Assembly: GCA_002747395.1 (NCBI GenBank)
Contig: PDPE01000026.1
Coordinates: forward strand, 1 to 64,000
Direction: 5' to 3'
Origin: Pseudomonadota bacterium
GTDB taxonomy: Bacteria > Pseudomonadota > Gammaproteobacteria > Pseudomonadales > Oleiphilaceae
Length of the DNA stretch: 64,000 nt
Shown here: one piece after another, positions 45,036 to 54,373 of the stretch
Numbering within the stretch: position 1 is the stretch's first letter
Layout of the letters: each line of letters begins with the position of its first letter
Program-made: the position numbers and the translations under genes
Notes under the pieces: generated by a model
The model's database searches: none
Told to the model about the DNA's origin: nothing
The model's input: the letters and a program-made list of their open reading frames with translations, nothing else

Positions 45036-45965
45036 ATGGAACATGAAATATTGCTTGCTGCTTTGGCGAGTATGAAAGACGGCGTTGTTATCGCCGATGT
45101 CAGCACTCCCAAGAATGAAATAGTTTATGCAAATCCGTCGTTTGTTGCGATGATTGGCTTTGAAAAAGACGAATTGATCGGCCAGGGTACCCGGTTTTTG
45201 CTGGGTAAAAAAACCTCGCCGACAGCGGCCCAGGCTTTTAGAAAGGCATTGGGGAACAAACTTGCCTGCCAGGTGATTGTCAGCGCAACACGAAAAGATG
45301 GCTCACAGTGCTGGCTTGAGATTACCGGGGCACCACTGAAAACTGAACTGGCCAGTACAGAGTATTATATTGGTTCGTGCCGGGATGTAAGCTCCAGGGT
45401 CGAAGCCATAGAAACCCTGCTATCGACAGAAATAGCAATTGAAGAACCGGTTACAGGTGAGGAAAAAGGCACCATAGACCCGATGACTTCTCTCTATAAC
45501 CGAAGATACTTTGAGGAATATGCCGAGCGAGAATGGTTAATGATGCTGCGCCAGCGACTGCCCATTACCATGATCATGGTCGAAATAAGAAACCTCGACC
45601 GGTTGCCAGGTGTGCATGCTACCGAGGTGTCTGTGCAACTGGTCATAGAAGAAGTCGCGCGTGCCCTGAACGGCATATTGCGAAGAGGCACTGACCTGGT
45701 TACCCGGTATGACGATAGCCGGTTTGTCACGATTTCTGCCGGTATGGGGTGGGACGAATCGGACGTTATTTCACAAAACATAACTGAGCAGCTTGACAAG
45801 CTGCTAAAAAATATGACTATTGATCCGAATATTCGCTGTCGACTCGGAGTTACCACATCAATACCTGATGAAGATCAAGGTGGCATTGACGAATTGATTG
45901 AAATTGTCTCCAATGCACTGGATGAGGCAATGAATAGTGACTTTGTGAGCCTGGTTCGTAAATAG
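45036..45965 (+). CDS. PAS (LOV-like) protein with a degenerate GGDEF domain
   Basis: The 309-residue cytoplasmic protein has a PAS domain (about 5-125). The segment IVYANPSFVAMIGFEKDEL and GQGTRFLLG aligns with LOV domains, but the photoactive cysteine of the usual NCRFLQG is threonine (Thr52). A GGDEF-type fold (about 148-305, beginning DPMTSLYNRRYFEEY) has RYDDSRF (224-230) in place of RYGGDEF, so diguanylate cyclase activity is unlikely. It may act as a receptor or adaptor. A hairpin GGCGAAC / GTTCGCC lies upstream (44954-44974). No SD-like sequence is obvious. Confidence 0.82.
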   Translation: MEHEILLAALASMKDGVVIADVSTPKNEIVYANPSFVAMIGFEKDELIGQGTRFLLGKKTSPTAAQAFRKALGNKLACQVIVSATRKDGSQCWLEITGAPLKTELASTEYYIGSCRDVSSRVEAIETLLSTEIAIEEPVTGEEKGTIDPMTSLYNRRYFEEYAEREWLMMLRQRLPITMIMVEIRNLDRLPGVHATEVSVQLVIEEVARALNGILRRGTDLVTRYDDSRFVTISAGMGWDESDVISQNITEQLDKLLKNMTIDPNIRCRLGVTTSIPDEDQGGIDELIEIVSNALDEAMNSDFVSLVRK

Positions 45966-46049
45966 CCCCGATCATCGGCACAGGGGCAATGTGCTGACAA
46001 GGGTTCGGGGTCTGGTGGGTTCCAGAGCGTTCAAACCGGTCAAACCGGT

Positions 46050-46406
46050 TTATTTGAAATCACCAAACCCCAGATCCTGTTGCTCCAGTATGATAAGTGT
46101 GTTGTCCATCAGCTCCCGGATATCCATCAGTGTCCGGGTGCGAATGACCACTTCATCCAGTTTCGTCTGCAATAATTCCAGTTTCGGGCGGACGCGCCTG
46201 ATGCCCTCCGTGATAATTTCATAGGGATAGTGGTGATCCTGAATGCTGAGTTTGTTCAGCTCGCTGAGTTCGTGAATAAAAATACTGATAATATCGTAAA
46301 TCAGGTCTTTATCGGCGATGGTGGAGGCTTCCCAATAGGCATCATCCAACAGTTCGTAAAGCCCGGAAAACTCCCTGAGTGCATCATCAATCGTTGCTTT
46401 TGACAT
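46050..46406 (-). CDS. small helical protein of unknown function (118 aa)
   Basis: I do not recognise this family. The 118-residue protein is acidic and almost entirely helical, with leucine/isoleucine heptad patterns (for example LELLQTKLDEVVIRTRTLM) that suggest a helical bundle or coiled coil. There is no membrane segment. A strong AAGGAGT ribosome binding site six bases before the ATG at 46406 supports it as a real gene. It converges with the PAS/GGDEF gene, 84 bases between stops; a TCAAACCGG 9-bp direct duplication lies in the gap at about 46030-46048. Confidence 0.7.
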   Translation of the reverse strand: MSKATIDDALREFSGLYELLDDAYWEASTIADKDLIYDIISIFIHELSELNKLSIQDHHYPYEIITEGIRRVRPKLELLQTKLDEVVIRTRTLMDIRELMDNTLIILEQQDLGFGDFK

Positions 46407-46992
46407 AGATACTCCTTGACTGAGACTTTGCCACCGGTTCGGTGCTTGTTATCAGAATAGCAAAATTGCTCAATCTGACACGTCAAATCCTGGAATTATT
46501 CGCGAAATGGGCTTGAATGTTATCAGGCGTCGCAGAAATGGTACCTGCAGTGAGGGGGCAGAGTTGAGATGGCCTGGTTCTAAACTGTTGCTGTTTTGTA
46601 GTGTAATTATTCATTCAGTTACGAAAAGACACTACGGATTAACAATAAAATAGGTTATATTTTGAACCTGTGTTTTAACAGTGTTCGTTAATTTGACAGC
46701 CAAAGCGCCGAACAAGAAGCGCTCATTGACGAGCCGGTGACCGGTGGGTGGTTGCATGTCTGCTTTATTCTTCTGAAATACAAAAAGCCGGAGGTGAGGC
46801 CTGCGCATTCGTACTGGAGTGAAACGGTATTTATTGCATCAGTATGAGCATGATGTCGGTAAATAAACAATCCTTGATTATCCAAACCTGTGTAAATATT
46901 AACCTGTATCTTGTTACAGGGAAATGGAAACTGATTATCAGTTTATATCCCTGGTCATTTTGTGCTGAAATGGTTCAGCGGGAGATAGACTA
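46407..46992. other. 586-base intergenic region
   Basis: No gene with a ribosome binding site or family resemblance is visible. The right part (46860-46990) is AT-rich and likely contains the promoter of the 67-aa gene. The clearest element is the AAACTGA / TCAGTTT palindrome at 46928-46944, listed separately. Confidence 0.4.
46928..46944. promoter_or_regulatory. palindrome upstream of the 67-aa gene, possible operator
   Basis: AAACTGA-TTA-TCAGTTT is a perfect 7-bp inverted repeat with a 3-base centre, 49 bases before the start codon at 46993. The position and size suit a repressor or activator site. No known regulator can be assigned. Confidence 0.4.
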
Positions 46993-47196
46993 ATGACAAC
47001 ACTCGAATCTCAAAAGCTCAGACTCGAAAAAGAAATGAATGATGCGCTTGAGCAAATTCGCTGGATCAAGCGTCAACCCAGCCCTGATTTTAACATATTG
47101 AACTATTATTCTGACCTGGTTGTCAGAAACAGGCATCTTCTGGAGATACTTGATTCCAATTTATTTGGCCGGGAAAAGAGTCAGCAGGCCAAATAA
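46993..47196 (+). CDS. small coiled-coil protein of unknown function (67 aa)
   Basis: A 67-residue charged, helical protein starting MTTLESQKLRLEKEMNDAL, with heptad-like spacing through about residue 25 and again near residues 45-60. GGGAG eight bases before the ATG supports translation. No family was recognised. It is isolated: 586 bases of spacer precede it, and a T-rich tract with an imperfect tandem repeat follows. Confidence 0.65.
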   Translation: MTTLESQKLRLEKEMNDALEQIRWIKRQPSPDFNILNYYSDLVVRNRHLLEILDSNLFGREKSQQAK

Positions 47197-47200
47197 TCCG

Positions 47201-47237
47201 GCAGATGGCTTTTTTTGTGCAGATGGCTCCTTTTTGT
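47201..47237 (+). repeat. 18/19-bp tandem repeat with T-tracts
   Basis: Two near-identical units start GCAGATGGCT and end in T-runs plus GT (47201-47218 and 47219-47237). A decayed GATGG/GACGG-TTTTTC continuation follows. The region ends the 67-aa gene and may terminate transcription by its T-tracts, though no strong stem is seen. Confidence 0.55.
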
Positions 47238-47265
47238 GATGGTTTTTCTGTTGACGGTTTTTCCG

Positions 47266-48405
47266 CTATTGGCGACGAGGCAATGATGTGCCTTTGTAAG
47301 TGAATGCGGGAACAGGTGAATCGCCATCATAGCCCGGATCCCGGTACTTTTCTGCTACCCAGTCCGGATAGTCTGCCTGCAGTTGCTTCAGTTCATCGGC
47401 TGTCGGGTCTTTTACAATCTCACCGTTTGGCCCCGATAAAGCACTCTCGAAGTCAGAAAGGAAGATGTCAACAGTGGTATCCGGGCCAGGTGCATACCGG
47501 GCAATGAACTTCACTCTTTTGATCAATTCATCAAACCGGGTGAGATCGCTCCCCTCGAGAGCGAAGCCTGCTGACAAGGTATATTCCACACTATCCTGTT
47601 TTTTACTCTCATAGTCTTTGGTAATGGTGACGCTTTCGGTTTCACTCAAACTCCAGGAGGCGACAACGGATTTTGGTGTCATGTAACCGAAAGAGGTAAA
47701 GGTGTCAACAGGATAAGTGGTGATACTGGCTGCACTGCTGTAAAAGATATCAGTCGTGTCGTTCGGGTCTTCCGTGGTTGATTTGGCACCAAACTGTACC
47801 AGGGTTCTGCTGACGAAGGGCTCATTTCCTTCGCTGGTGACGGGGACGAAGTTGAAATCAATCAGGTAGTTCAAGGTGGTGAGATTGCCATCGCCGTCAT
47901 CATCATAGCTGATTTTGACATTCTGGTTGCTATAGCGACAGCCGATATTGTTTTCGATGGCAAACTCCATCTGGCTTCTCGCAAGAGTAAAGTTGTTGAC
48001 CTCGTCATTGGCAATAATTTCTTCAATCAGGTCTATAGAGTTGCTATAGGATTCGGGTGCATGTGCCGGGCCGGTAAAGCGGGTTGCCTGCCTGATTTTT
48101 TGTTCGAGCAGAAGGATCAGTGCACTCTCTTCGGAGGGCAGTTCAGCGTTTGCAGGTTGGTACCCTTTTAAAAAATCGTCAAACTGGGTTTGCTCCAAAC
48201 GGGTTCTGGTGGTGGCCGTACCCCTGTCCAGCAGAACGGCAACCGCCGGGTTGTAACACTCGGGCCCGGCTGCACGATCTGATGTTTTGCTGCACGCGGA
48301 TAATACAAGTAGCCCGATGCTGACCAGGGTCAGCCTTACTGGTGAAAACAAAGGGGCAGACAGGTTTGGCATGGGCCTGGTTGTTCGTTTGGCAAGAGAG
48401 GTCAT
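47266..48405 (-). CDS. predicted lipoprotein of unknown function (379 aa)
   Basis: An exported 379-residue protein. A basic N-region precedes a hydrophobic segment and a lipobox LSAC near residue 38, so the mature protein should be lipid-anchored. The body is beta-rich with Thr/Ser/Asp-rich strands. A DDDGDGN loop around residue 170 resembles a calcium-binding EF-hand-like turn. No enzyme motif was found. GAAGGC lies six bases before the ATG at 48405. Downstream is the 67-aa gene in convergent orientation; upstream, 119 bases away, is another exported protein on the same strand. Confidence 0.7.
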   Translation of the reverse strand: MTSLAKRTTRPMPNLSAPLFSPVRLTLVSIGLLVLSACSKTSDRAAGPECYNPAVAVLLDRGTATTRTRLEQTQFDDFLKGYQPANAELPSEESALILLLEQKIRQATRFTGPAHAPESYSNSIDLIEEIIANDEVNNFTLARSQMEFAIENNIGCRYSNQNVKISYDDDGDGNLTTLNYLIDFNFVPVTSEGNEPFVSRTLVQFGAKSTTEDPNDTTDIFYSSAASITTYPVDTFTSFGYMTPKSVVASWSLSETESVTITKDYESKKQDSVEYTLSAGFALEGSDLTRFDELIKRVKFIARYAPGPDTTVDIFLSDFESALSGPNGEIVKDPTADELKQLQADYPDWVAEKYRDPGYDGDSPVPAFTYKGTSLPRRQ

Positions 48406-48489
48406 AGGTGCCTTCGGTTTAAAAGTGAGCGGCCAATAACCTGATGGAATTGGCCGTATCGTTATCAGGAGTTGGCAACATGGTCAACC

Positions 48490-48513
48490 GGTTTTGTCCG
48501 TATAGACAAAACC
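48490..48513. terminator. 9-bp inverted repeat after the strictosidine-synthase-like gene
   Basis: GGTTTTGTC / GACAAAACC with a 6-base loop, 12 bases beyond the stop of the gene at 48525. The stem is perfect but no T-run follows on the minus strand, so terminator function is likely only by position. Confidence 0.45.
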
Positions 48514-48524
48514 CCGGGTGTTTG

Positions 48525-49616
48525 TCAGTTGCTATCAGATTTATCGTGATCCTTGCGCAGTTCAGACAGCGTGATCCTGCCTATCCAGTTCTCTTTGAGT
48601 GTACCCAGCAGCAACTGATCCCCTGCCTGCTCCACAGAGGTAATGCCGGTGACATTTGTCCCTTGCGGGTCATGGTAGCTGGCTGTTACGCGCCCGCTTT
48701 CATCCAGTGAGGCAATTAACCCGTACTTCTTTGGCCGGGGCTTGAGAAACTCGGGAAGTTTTGACATTTGTTCCTTGATCCAGGGGTAGGGGTGAACGCT
48801 GTCAAGCAAGGGGTTCCTCGGGCTGAAAAGCGCGAGCCAGAATTGGCCCTGGCGATTACCGGAAATACCATCGGGAAAGCCTGGAAGATTATCCGTGAAA
48901 ATATCATGGGTTCCTGCTTTTGGCCCCTTCAGCCAGAACCGGACAATGCGGTACTTCCAGGTTTCATTGACCAGAACGAAGTCTTCGTTTGACGAAAGAG
49001 CCACGCCATTGGCGAAGTACAGCCCGTCAAGCAAGGTTCGGGTTTGACCGGTTGCCGGGTCATAGGTCATCAGGCGTCCGGTTGGCTGCATTTCCAGCAC
49101 ATCATTTTTGTAGTTCCATACATTCCATCTTGTAGTGGCATCGGAGAAATATATGGTGCCATCCTGTGCAATGTCGAGGTCGTCAGTAAACCCGAATGCC
49201 TGCCCGTCGGCACTATCGGTGAGCAGTGTGACCTCGCCGGTCGGATTCACGCTTAACAGGCCTTTTAACGCATCGGCAACAATCAGGTTTTGATGGCGAT
49301 CAAAATGAAGGCCCAATGGTCGGCCTCCCGTGTCGGCAAAGGTTTCGATAGTACCATCGGATAACACACGGATGATTTTGCCATCTACCTGGCCACCGTA
49401 GACTCTGCCCCTGGTATCCATTGCAACATCTTCCGGGCCATGAATCCGGTTTTCTGCAAGCAGCTTGACGCTTGCAAGGGAGTGATCAGGTTGCCACTGC
49501 CCGCTAAAACCCGGAGCCTTTTCAGGGTGATACTCAAGAGGTTGTATGTCGCCCGGCAGAATGAAGAAAACGGCAGAAACAACGAGAATAACAAAAAGGA
49601 GTATTGATAATTTCAT
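48525..49616 (-). CDS. membrane-anchored SMP-30 / strictosidine-synthase-like beta-propeller protein
   Basis: A 363-residue protein with an N-terminal membrane anchor (about residues 4-21) and a six-bladed beta-propeller of the strictosidine synthase/APMAP/gluconolactonase superfamily. Diagnostic stretches are GPEDVAMDTRGRVY, TDDLDIAQDGTIYFSDA, FANGVALSSNEDFVLVNET and LPGFPDGISGNRQGQFWLAL. Related proteins include lactonases and arylesterase-like enzymes. The substrate here is unknown, and plant-type alkaloid synthesis should not be assumed. It precedes the lipoprotein gene on the same strand. Confidence 0.82.
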   Translation of the reverse strand: MKLSILLFVILVVSAVFFILPGDIQPLEYHPEKAPGFSGQWQPDHSLASVKLLAENRIHGPEDVAMDTRGRVYGGQVDGKIIRVLSDGTIETFADTGGRPLGLHFDRHQNLIVADALKGLLSVNPTGEVTLLTDSADGQAFGFTDDLDIAQDGTIYFSDATTRWNVWNYKNDVLEMQPTGRLMTYDPATGQTRTLLDGLYFANGVALSSNEDFVLVNETWKYRIVRFWLKGPKAGTHDIFTDNLPGFPDGISGNRQGQFWLALFSPRNPLLDSVHPYPWIKEQMSKLPEFLKPRPKKYGLIASLDESGRVTASYHDPQGTNVTGITSVEQAGDQLLLGTLKENWIGRITLSELRKDHDKSDSN

Positions 49617-49934
49617 ACAGGTGCCACTGTTGGGTAAATTGGAGAGTGATTATGCCAGCTGAAGAGTATCTGGCTGAACAGTATACAGAAGTCAGCCAAT
49701 AGTGAGTAGCGGGTTGTGGTTTGTCTTTACCTTTCCTGTGAATGGTGTCGGGTTTCGATTACCTGCAAAACCCGCATTTTCAGTCTACATTATTGATAGT
49801 GAACAGTATTGGTGATGCGGCAGCAGTACGCGTAACAAGTAATTGTGCTATTTGATAGCCCGCAATGGTCTGTACCGGATACCCTTGCTATTACTCTGCC
49901 ATACATGCTGGTCGGGCAGAGCTGTGGAGAATCA

Positions 49935-52900
49935 GTGGATTTGAGCGAAAGGTGGCATATCGGTCTTTTTTTGTCGTTTTGCAGCATGCGATGCCTGCTG
50001 TTTGGTGCTGTATTGCTTGCGTTTACCTTGCCACTGCAGGCGTCCGGCTATGGCACTTCAAGTCCGGTGTCTTCCGATGAAAAAAAACCGTTTGCTGCCT
50101 CGCCCCGCTATATGCCTCCTGTTATCCTGAATGACGAGACCAGAAATATCAGCATTGATTCGTACATTCGCTATATCGAGGATGCAAGGAAGGAGCTTGA
50201 TATACAGGACCTTGTGGCGATGCCCAATCAGGCGTTGTCGAAAAACGAAAATGGCCCCTTTAATGTTGGCTACTCGGAATCGGCATTCTGGATCAAAATT
50301 CCGCTGTATTACAAGGGCACGCAAGAGAACAAACTGTTCCTGATGGAACTGGATGTGCCGCTTTTGGATAAAGCGGATCTGTACCAGGTTGATGCGAATG
50401 GTAAGGTGCGGAACAGCACAGCCGCAGAATATGATACTCCCCTTTCCGAAAGACCGGTTCATTACCCGAGTATTGTTTTTCCCCTGGAACTCGGTCAAGG
50501 CGAGAAGCTGACCCTGTTTCTGCGGGTAGAGAGCGATTATTCACTGCATGTTCCGCTGCGTATCTTTACACCTCTCGGCTTTGCCGAGCATGTTTCAATT
50601 GTCGAGTTGCTTCATGGCATATACATCGGCTGCCTGCTGATTATGATTGCCTATAATGTTTTCGTATTTGTCTCGGTGAGAGAGAAAGCCTACTTTTTTT
50701 ATGTTTTCTATATTGCAGCCTATCTGTTTTTCACCATAACCGAGGCTGTGCACGGGTTACAGATTTTTGGTGACATTCCCGCGCTGATGCACAAACAATA
50801 TCTTCCAGTCTATATCTGGATACCCTGGATTGGCGCCTTCATCATGGGGCGGTATTTTCTGAACATTCCCAGAGTAATGAAAGGAATGGATACTATCGTC
50901 AGGCTGGTCATCCATGTCTCTGTCGTTTCGCTCATTATTTCCCTGTTTGCCGACACAACGGCCACCATCAGGTGGGCGGTATTTGCCCCCTTTGTTCTAA
51001 CCCTGACCATCAGTTATTTCGGTTATGTCGCCATGTCCAGGGGGGTTCATGGTGCCAATCTGTTTTGCCTGGCCTGGGTTTTGAATTTTGCCGGCGCGGT
51101 TGTCTACGGCATGACAGTGGCGGGATACCTGCCCTATAACCTGTTTACCGGCAGTGCGCTGCAACTGGGGGTGGTTTGTCAGTTGATCTTTATCTCTTTT
51201 GCACTTGCCGATCGGATAAAAAAAGCACAAAAACTGGCATTGAAGGCCAATGCGAGAGCCTTGCTTCACTTGCAGCGCTATCAGTCTCTTTTTGATAATG
51301 CCGTGGAAGGTGTCTATCAAATGTCACTTGATCGGCGCTTTATTGAAGTTAACCCCTCCATGGCCAATTTGCTGGGCTACCCCTCCCCCGCCCGTATGAT
51401 TGAAGCTGTGCCGGACGGAATTCGGGCCTGTTATCTTTATGAGGCCGATCGTTCACTGGTGATACGTACGCTTGAATCCGGCAGAAATCTGGGTGCCATT
51501 GAGGCCTGTTATCAAAACCGTCAGGGAGAGTTGCGTTGGGCGCAGTCCCAAATCCAGATTATCTATGATGAAAATGGTGACCCTTCCCATCTGGAAGGGA
51601 CATTTGTTGATACCACGGAGAAAAAGGAAAAAGAGAATTACGAGAAAGAGCGCGAGCAGGATCGCATGCAGCGTCAACTGGCAGAAGCATCCGCATCAGC
51701 CAAAAGTCAGTTTCTGGCCAATATGAGCCATGAAATTCGAACCCCCCTGACCGCGATTATTGGTTACGGCGAATCCTTGTTAGGGGGCGGCCTGACCAGG
51801 CAGGAGAGAAAAAAATCGGCAGAAACCGTGGTACGCAGTGGCCGCCACCTGCTCGAACTGATCAATGATATTCTCGATCATTCCAAAATTGATGCGAACA
51901 AGCTGGAAGTTGAAATCATGCCGGTTCCCTTACTGGAAATCATGTCGGAAGTGAAAGCCTATTTTGAGCCAAAGGCAAGCAAAAAACGGTTGGAATTTTC
52001 TATACACTATGATTTTCCCTTGCCGGAACAGATCCGGACAGACCCCACCCGACTCAAGCAGATCCTGATAAATCTGTGTGGCAATGCGCTCAAGTTTACC
52101 GACAGGGGCAGCATTCAAATCCGTGTTTGTTGTGACAGGGAAAAAGAAATGCTGTTTGTAAAAGTGCTGGATACAGGTATTGGCCTGAAACCGGAGCAAA
52201 TGTCTCGCCTTTTTGATCCTTTTGCCCAGGCCAGCCCTTCTATAGCCAGAGAGTACGGGGGAACCGGCCTGGGGTTGAATATTTCGAAAAAGCTGGCTGA
52301 AATGCTGGGTGGAACGATTCGTGCGTTCAGTACCTATGGCCGGGGGAGTGAATTTGAAGTGTCCGTGTCAACGGGAAAACTGGAGCATGGCCGGTTTCTT
52401 CAGGATAGCAGTGAGTTGTCGGACAGCCAGAATCCGGTCTGCATCGAGGCTGCGCCCAGACTGAGTGGTCGAATTCTGTATGCAGAAGACAATGAAGTAA
52501 ACAGGAGGTTGATTGATTTGCTGGTCAGCAAGACGGGGGCAGATATCAAGATGGTGGCTAACGGGGCTGAAGCGCTGAAAGTGGCCACGGAAGAACAGTT
52601 TGACCTGATATTGATGGATATTCAAATGCCCGTCATGGATGGCAGGGATGCCACCCAGGCTATTCGAAAGAGCGGGAACAGAACACCGATTGCGGCTTTG
52701 ACGGCCAATGTTATGGCAGAGGATATTCAGGAATACAGAGAAGCAGGCTGTGAAGAGTGTTTGTCCAAACCGGTTGACAAAAAAAGCTTCTATGACGTTT
52801 TGTCTCGCTATTTGAAAGTGGTTGATCAGCAAGACGATACACACTCCGGGTCGGCTGCTCCCCGGTTTTCCGGGCGGGTGCTGGTGGCGGAAGACAATCA

Positions 52901-53579
52901 GGAAAACCGGGACTTGATGAATCACTACCTGACCAGAGTGGGAGTGACGCCGGTACTGGCTGCCAATGGCAAGGTTGCTGTGCAAAAGGCATTGTCAGAA
53001 CATGTTGACCTGATCTTTATGGATCATCACATGCCTGAAATGGACGGCCCCGATGCCATAACGTTGTTGCGCCAGGCAGGGTACCGGCGCCCCATCTACT
53101 CGTTCACTGCCAGTGACTTGAAAGAGGATCTTGAATCCCTCGCGAAATCCGGCAGTGATGGTGTTTTGGCGAAACCGGTGGATCGAAACAGGCTATATCG
53201 GTTATTGGGCAAATACCTTGTCAATGAGTCCGATTCCGATCAGTCCCGCTCCAATCAGCCCGGTTCCAATCAGGATAAAACAGCAAGGAGTGACGCAGAA
53301 GAGAAAGAGCTGAAAGAGATAAGGGATCAATTTGTGCATTCACTGCCGGATCGTGTGCGAACCTTGCGAGCCGATGCGGACAGGGGTGAGTGGAGTGGAG
53401 TGAAAAAAACAGCGCACCAGCTCAAGGGGGTCGGCGGTTCACTCGGGTTCCCGGTGCTGACAGAGAAAGCGAAAAGGCTGGAAATGGCCATTAAACAGGA
53501 TAAAGTGGACTGCTACCATGAGTTACTTGATATCCTGGTGGACGAATCGGAAAAAACCGTCGATAGTTATAACTGTTGA
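49935..53579 (+). CDS. hybrid sensor histidine kinase (7TMR-DISM, PAS, HisKA, HATPase, two receivers, HPt)
   Basis: A 1214-residue phosphorelay sensor. In order: signal peptide; periplasmic 7TMR-DISM type 2 domain (about 60-190); seven-helix membrane region (about 205-430); PAS (about 450-560); HisKA with phospho-accepting His599 in SHEIRTPL; HATPase with N box and DTGIGL, GGTGLGLNIS; receiver 1 (Asp895 in MDIQMPVMDG); receiver 2 (Asp1030 in MDHHMPEMDG); HPt with His1161 in AHQLKG. All relay residues are present. The linker before HPt is a Ser/Asn/Gln repeat. Start GTG 49935 has GGAG 5-6 bases upstream; ATG 49986 is possible. A membrane protein and a single receiver gene follow. Confidence 0.9.
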   Translation: MDLSERWHIGLFLSFCSMRCLLFGAVLLAFTLPLQASGYGTSSPVSSDEKKPFAASPRYMPPVILNDETRNISIDSYIRYIEDARKELDIQDLVAMPNQALSKNENGPFNVGYSESAFWIKIPLYYKGTQENKLFLMELDVPLLDKADLYQVDANGKVRNSTAAEYDTPLSERPVHYPSIVFPLELGQGEKLTLFLRVESDYSLHVPLRIFTPLGFAEHVSIVELLHGIYIGCLLIMIAYNVFVFVSVREKAYFFYVFYIAAYLFFTITEAVHGLQIFGDIPALMHKQYLPVYIWIPWIGAFIMGRYFLNIPRVMKGMDTIVRLVIHVSVVSLIISLFADTTATIRWAVFAPFVLTLTISYFGYVAMSRGVHGANLFCLAWVLNFAGAVVYGMTVAGYLPYNLFTGSALQLGVVCQLIFISFALADRIKKAQKLALKANARALLHLQRYQSLFDNAVEGVYQMSLDRRFIEVNPSMANLLGYPSPARMIEAVPDGIRACYLYEADRSLVIRTLESGRNLGAIEACYQNRQGELRWAQSQIQIIYDENGDPSHLEGTFVDTTEKKEKENYEKEREQDRMQRQLAEASASAKSQFLANMSHEIRTPLTAIIGYGESLLGGGLTRQERKKSAETVVRSGRHLLELINDILDHSKIDANKLEVEIMPVPLLEIMSEVKAYFEPKASKKRLEFSIHYDFPLPEQIRTDPTRLKQILINLCGNALKFTDRGSIQIRVCCDREKEMLFVKVLDTGIGLKPEQMSRLFDPFAQASPSIAREYGGTGLGLNISKKLAEMLGGTIRAFSTYGRGSEFEVSVSTGKLEHGRFLQDSSELSDSQNPVCIEAAPRLSGRILYAEDNEVNRRLIDLLVSKTGADIKMVANGAEALKVATEEQFDLILMDIQMPVMDGRDATQAIRKSGNRTPIAALTANVMAEDIQEYREAGCEECLSKPVDKKSFYDVLSRYLKVVDQQDDTHSGSAAPRFSGRVLVAEDNQENRDLMNHYLTRVGVTPVLAANGKVAVQKALSEHVDLIFMDHHMPEMDGPDAITLLRQAGYRRPIYSFTASDLKEDLESLAKSGSDGVLAKPVDRNRLYRLLGKYLVNESDSDQSRSNQPGSNQDKTARSDAEEKELKEIRDQFVHSLPDRVRTLRADADRGEWSGVKKTAHQLKGVGGSLGFPVLTEKAKRLEMAIKQDKVDCYHELLDILVDESEKTVDSYNC

Positions 53580-53700
53580 CCACTGTCGTTCAATCGGGTG
53601 ACGAATGCTGCCGTGCGCAGCAGCAATGAATGACAAGTGTACTGCAGACTGTTATTGTGCCTGACAGGAAAGAGGCAATTTGTTCTATCATATGCAATAG

Positions 53701-53714
53701 TGTTACAGGTAACA
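53701..53714. promoter_or_regulatory. inverted repeat TGTTAC-AG-GTAACA upstream of the 178-aa membrane protein
   Basis: Six-base perfect arms with a 2-base centre, 82 bases before the gene at 53796 and 120 bases after the kinase stop. It may be an operator for the downstream pair. Function is unproven. Confidence 0.35.
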
Positions 53715-53795
53715 GTGTCATGTGCTCGTGTTGTTTGCAACAGTATTTGGCCCGACGCTGAAGTAACCCAGGCATAACTGCACCAGGTGAATTGA

Positions 53796-54332
53796 ATGAG
53801 AAAGATACCAGATAAAGAAAATGAAACCTTAACTGTTAACCTGATGTATGGCACCTACTCGGACGTGCTGTTTATTCTGTTTCCATTTCTTGTTATCGCA
53901 TTGCAGCGATTGTGGAATAACGAAGGGGTTGAGGTGCTCAGGCATCCTGATCTGTCGGTTGCTGCAGCGATTATCGCTGGTATGAGTGTCGGAAAATTTG
54001 TTATTGGCCTGATCAGTGATGTGCGTGTGAGTCAATATCGGGAGCGTATTGTTTTTTTCATCGCAGTCACCCTGTTTTTTGTTCTGGGCCCCTCTTTGAT
54101 GCTGATCACTATGATGGTTGGTGCTGAGGAAGTGCCAAAGTTTGTTGTTTTTGTACAGCCTGTTCTGTTGATTGTTGCAATATCGATCTACTCGATTGCG
54201 ATTGGTGTGAGCAAGATGATAAACACGCTGGAAGAGGAGGAAGGGCAGTCAGACGATGATTCGCTGGTATCCGGGGACGACTCATCTCCTGAACCCCTTA
54301 AAATAAAGTCGCAGGACCAGTCCCGGGTTTGA
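53796..54332 (+). CDS. inner-membrane protein of unknown function (178 aa)
   Basis: A 178-residue protein with about four predicted membrane helices (roughly residues 22-38, 54-74, 85-107 and 117-137), with a short hydrophilic N-terminus and an acidic, Ser/Asp-rich cytoplasmic tail (EEEEGQSDDDSLVSGDDSS). No family was recognised. AGGTGA before the ATG supports the start. It lies between the hybrid kinase and the receiver gene on the same strand, so a role in the same signalling pathway is a reasonable guess only. Confidence 0.7.
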   Translation: MRKIPDKENETLTVNLMYGTYSDVLFILFPFLVIALQRLWNNEGVEVLRHPDLSVAAAIIAGMSVGKFVIGLISDVRVSQYRERIVFFIAVTLFFVLGPSLMLITMMVGAEEVPKFVVFVQPVLLIVAISIYSIAIGVSKMINTLEEEEGQSDDDSLVSGDDSSPEPLKIKSQDQSRV

Positions 54333-54373
54333 GTTTCCACTATGCGGCCGTATGAAATGGAGGCAATGGTTCA

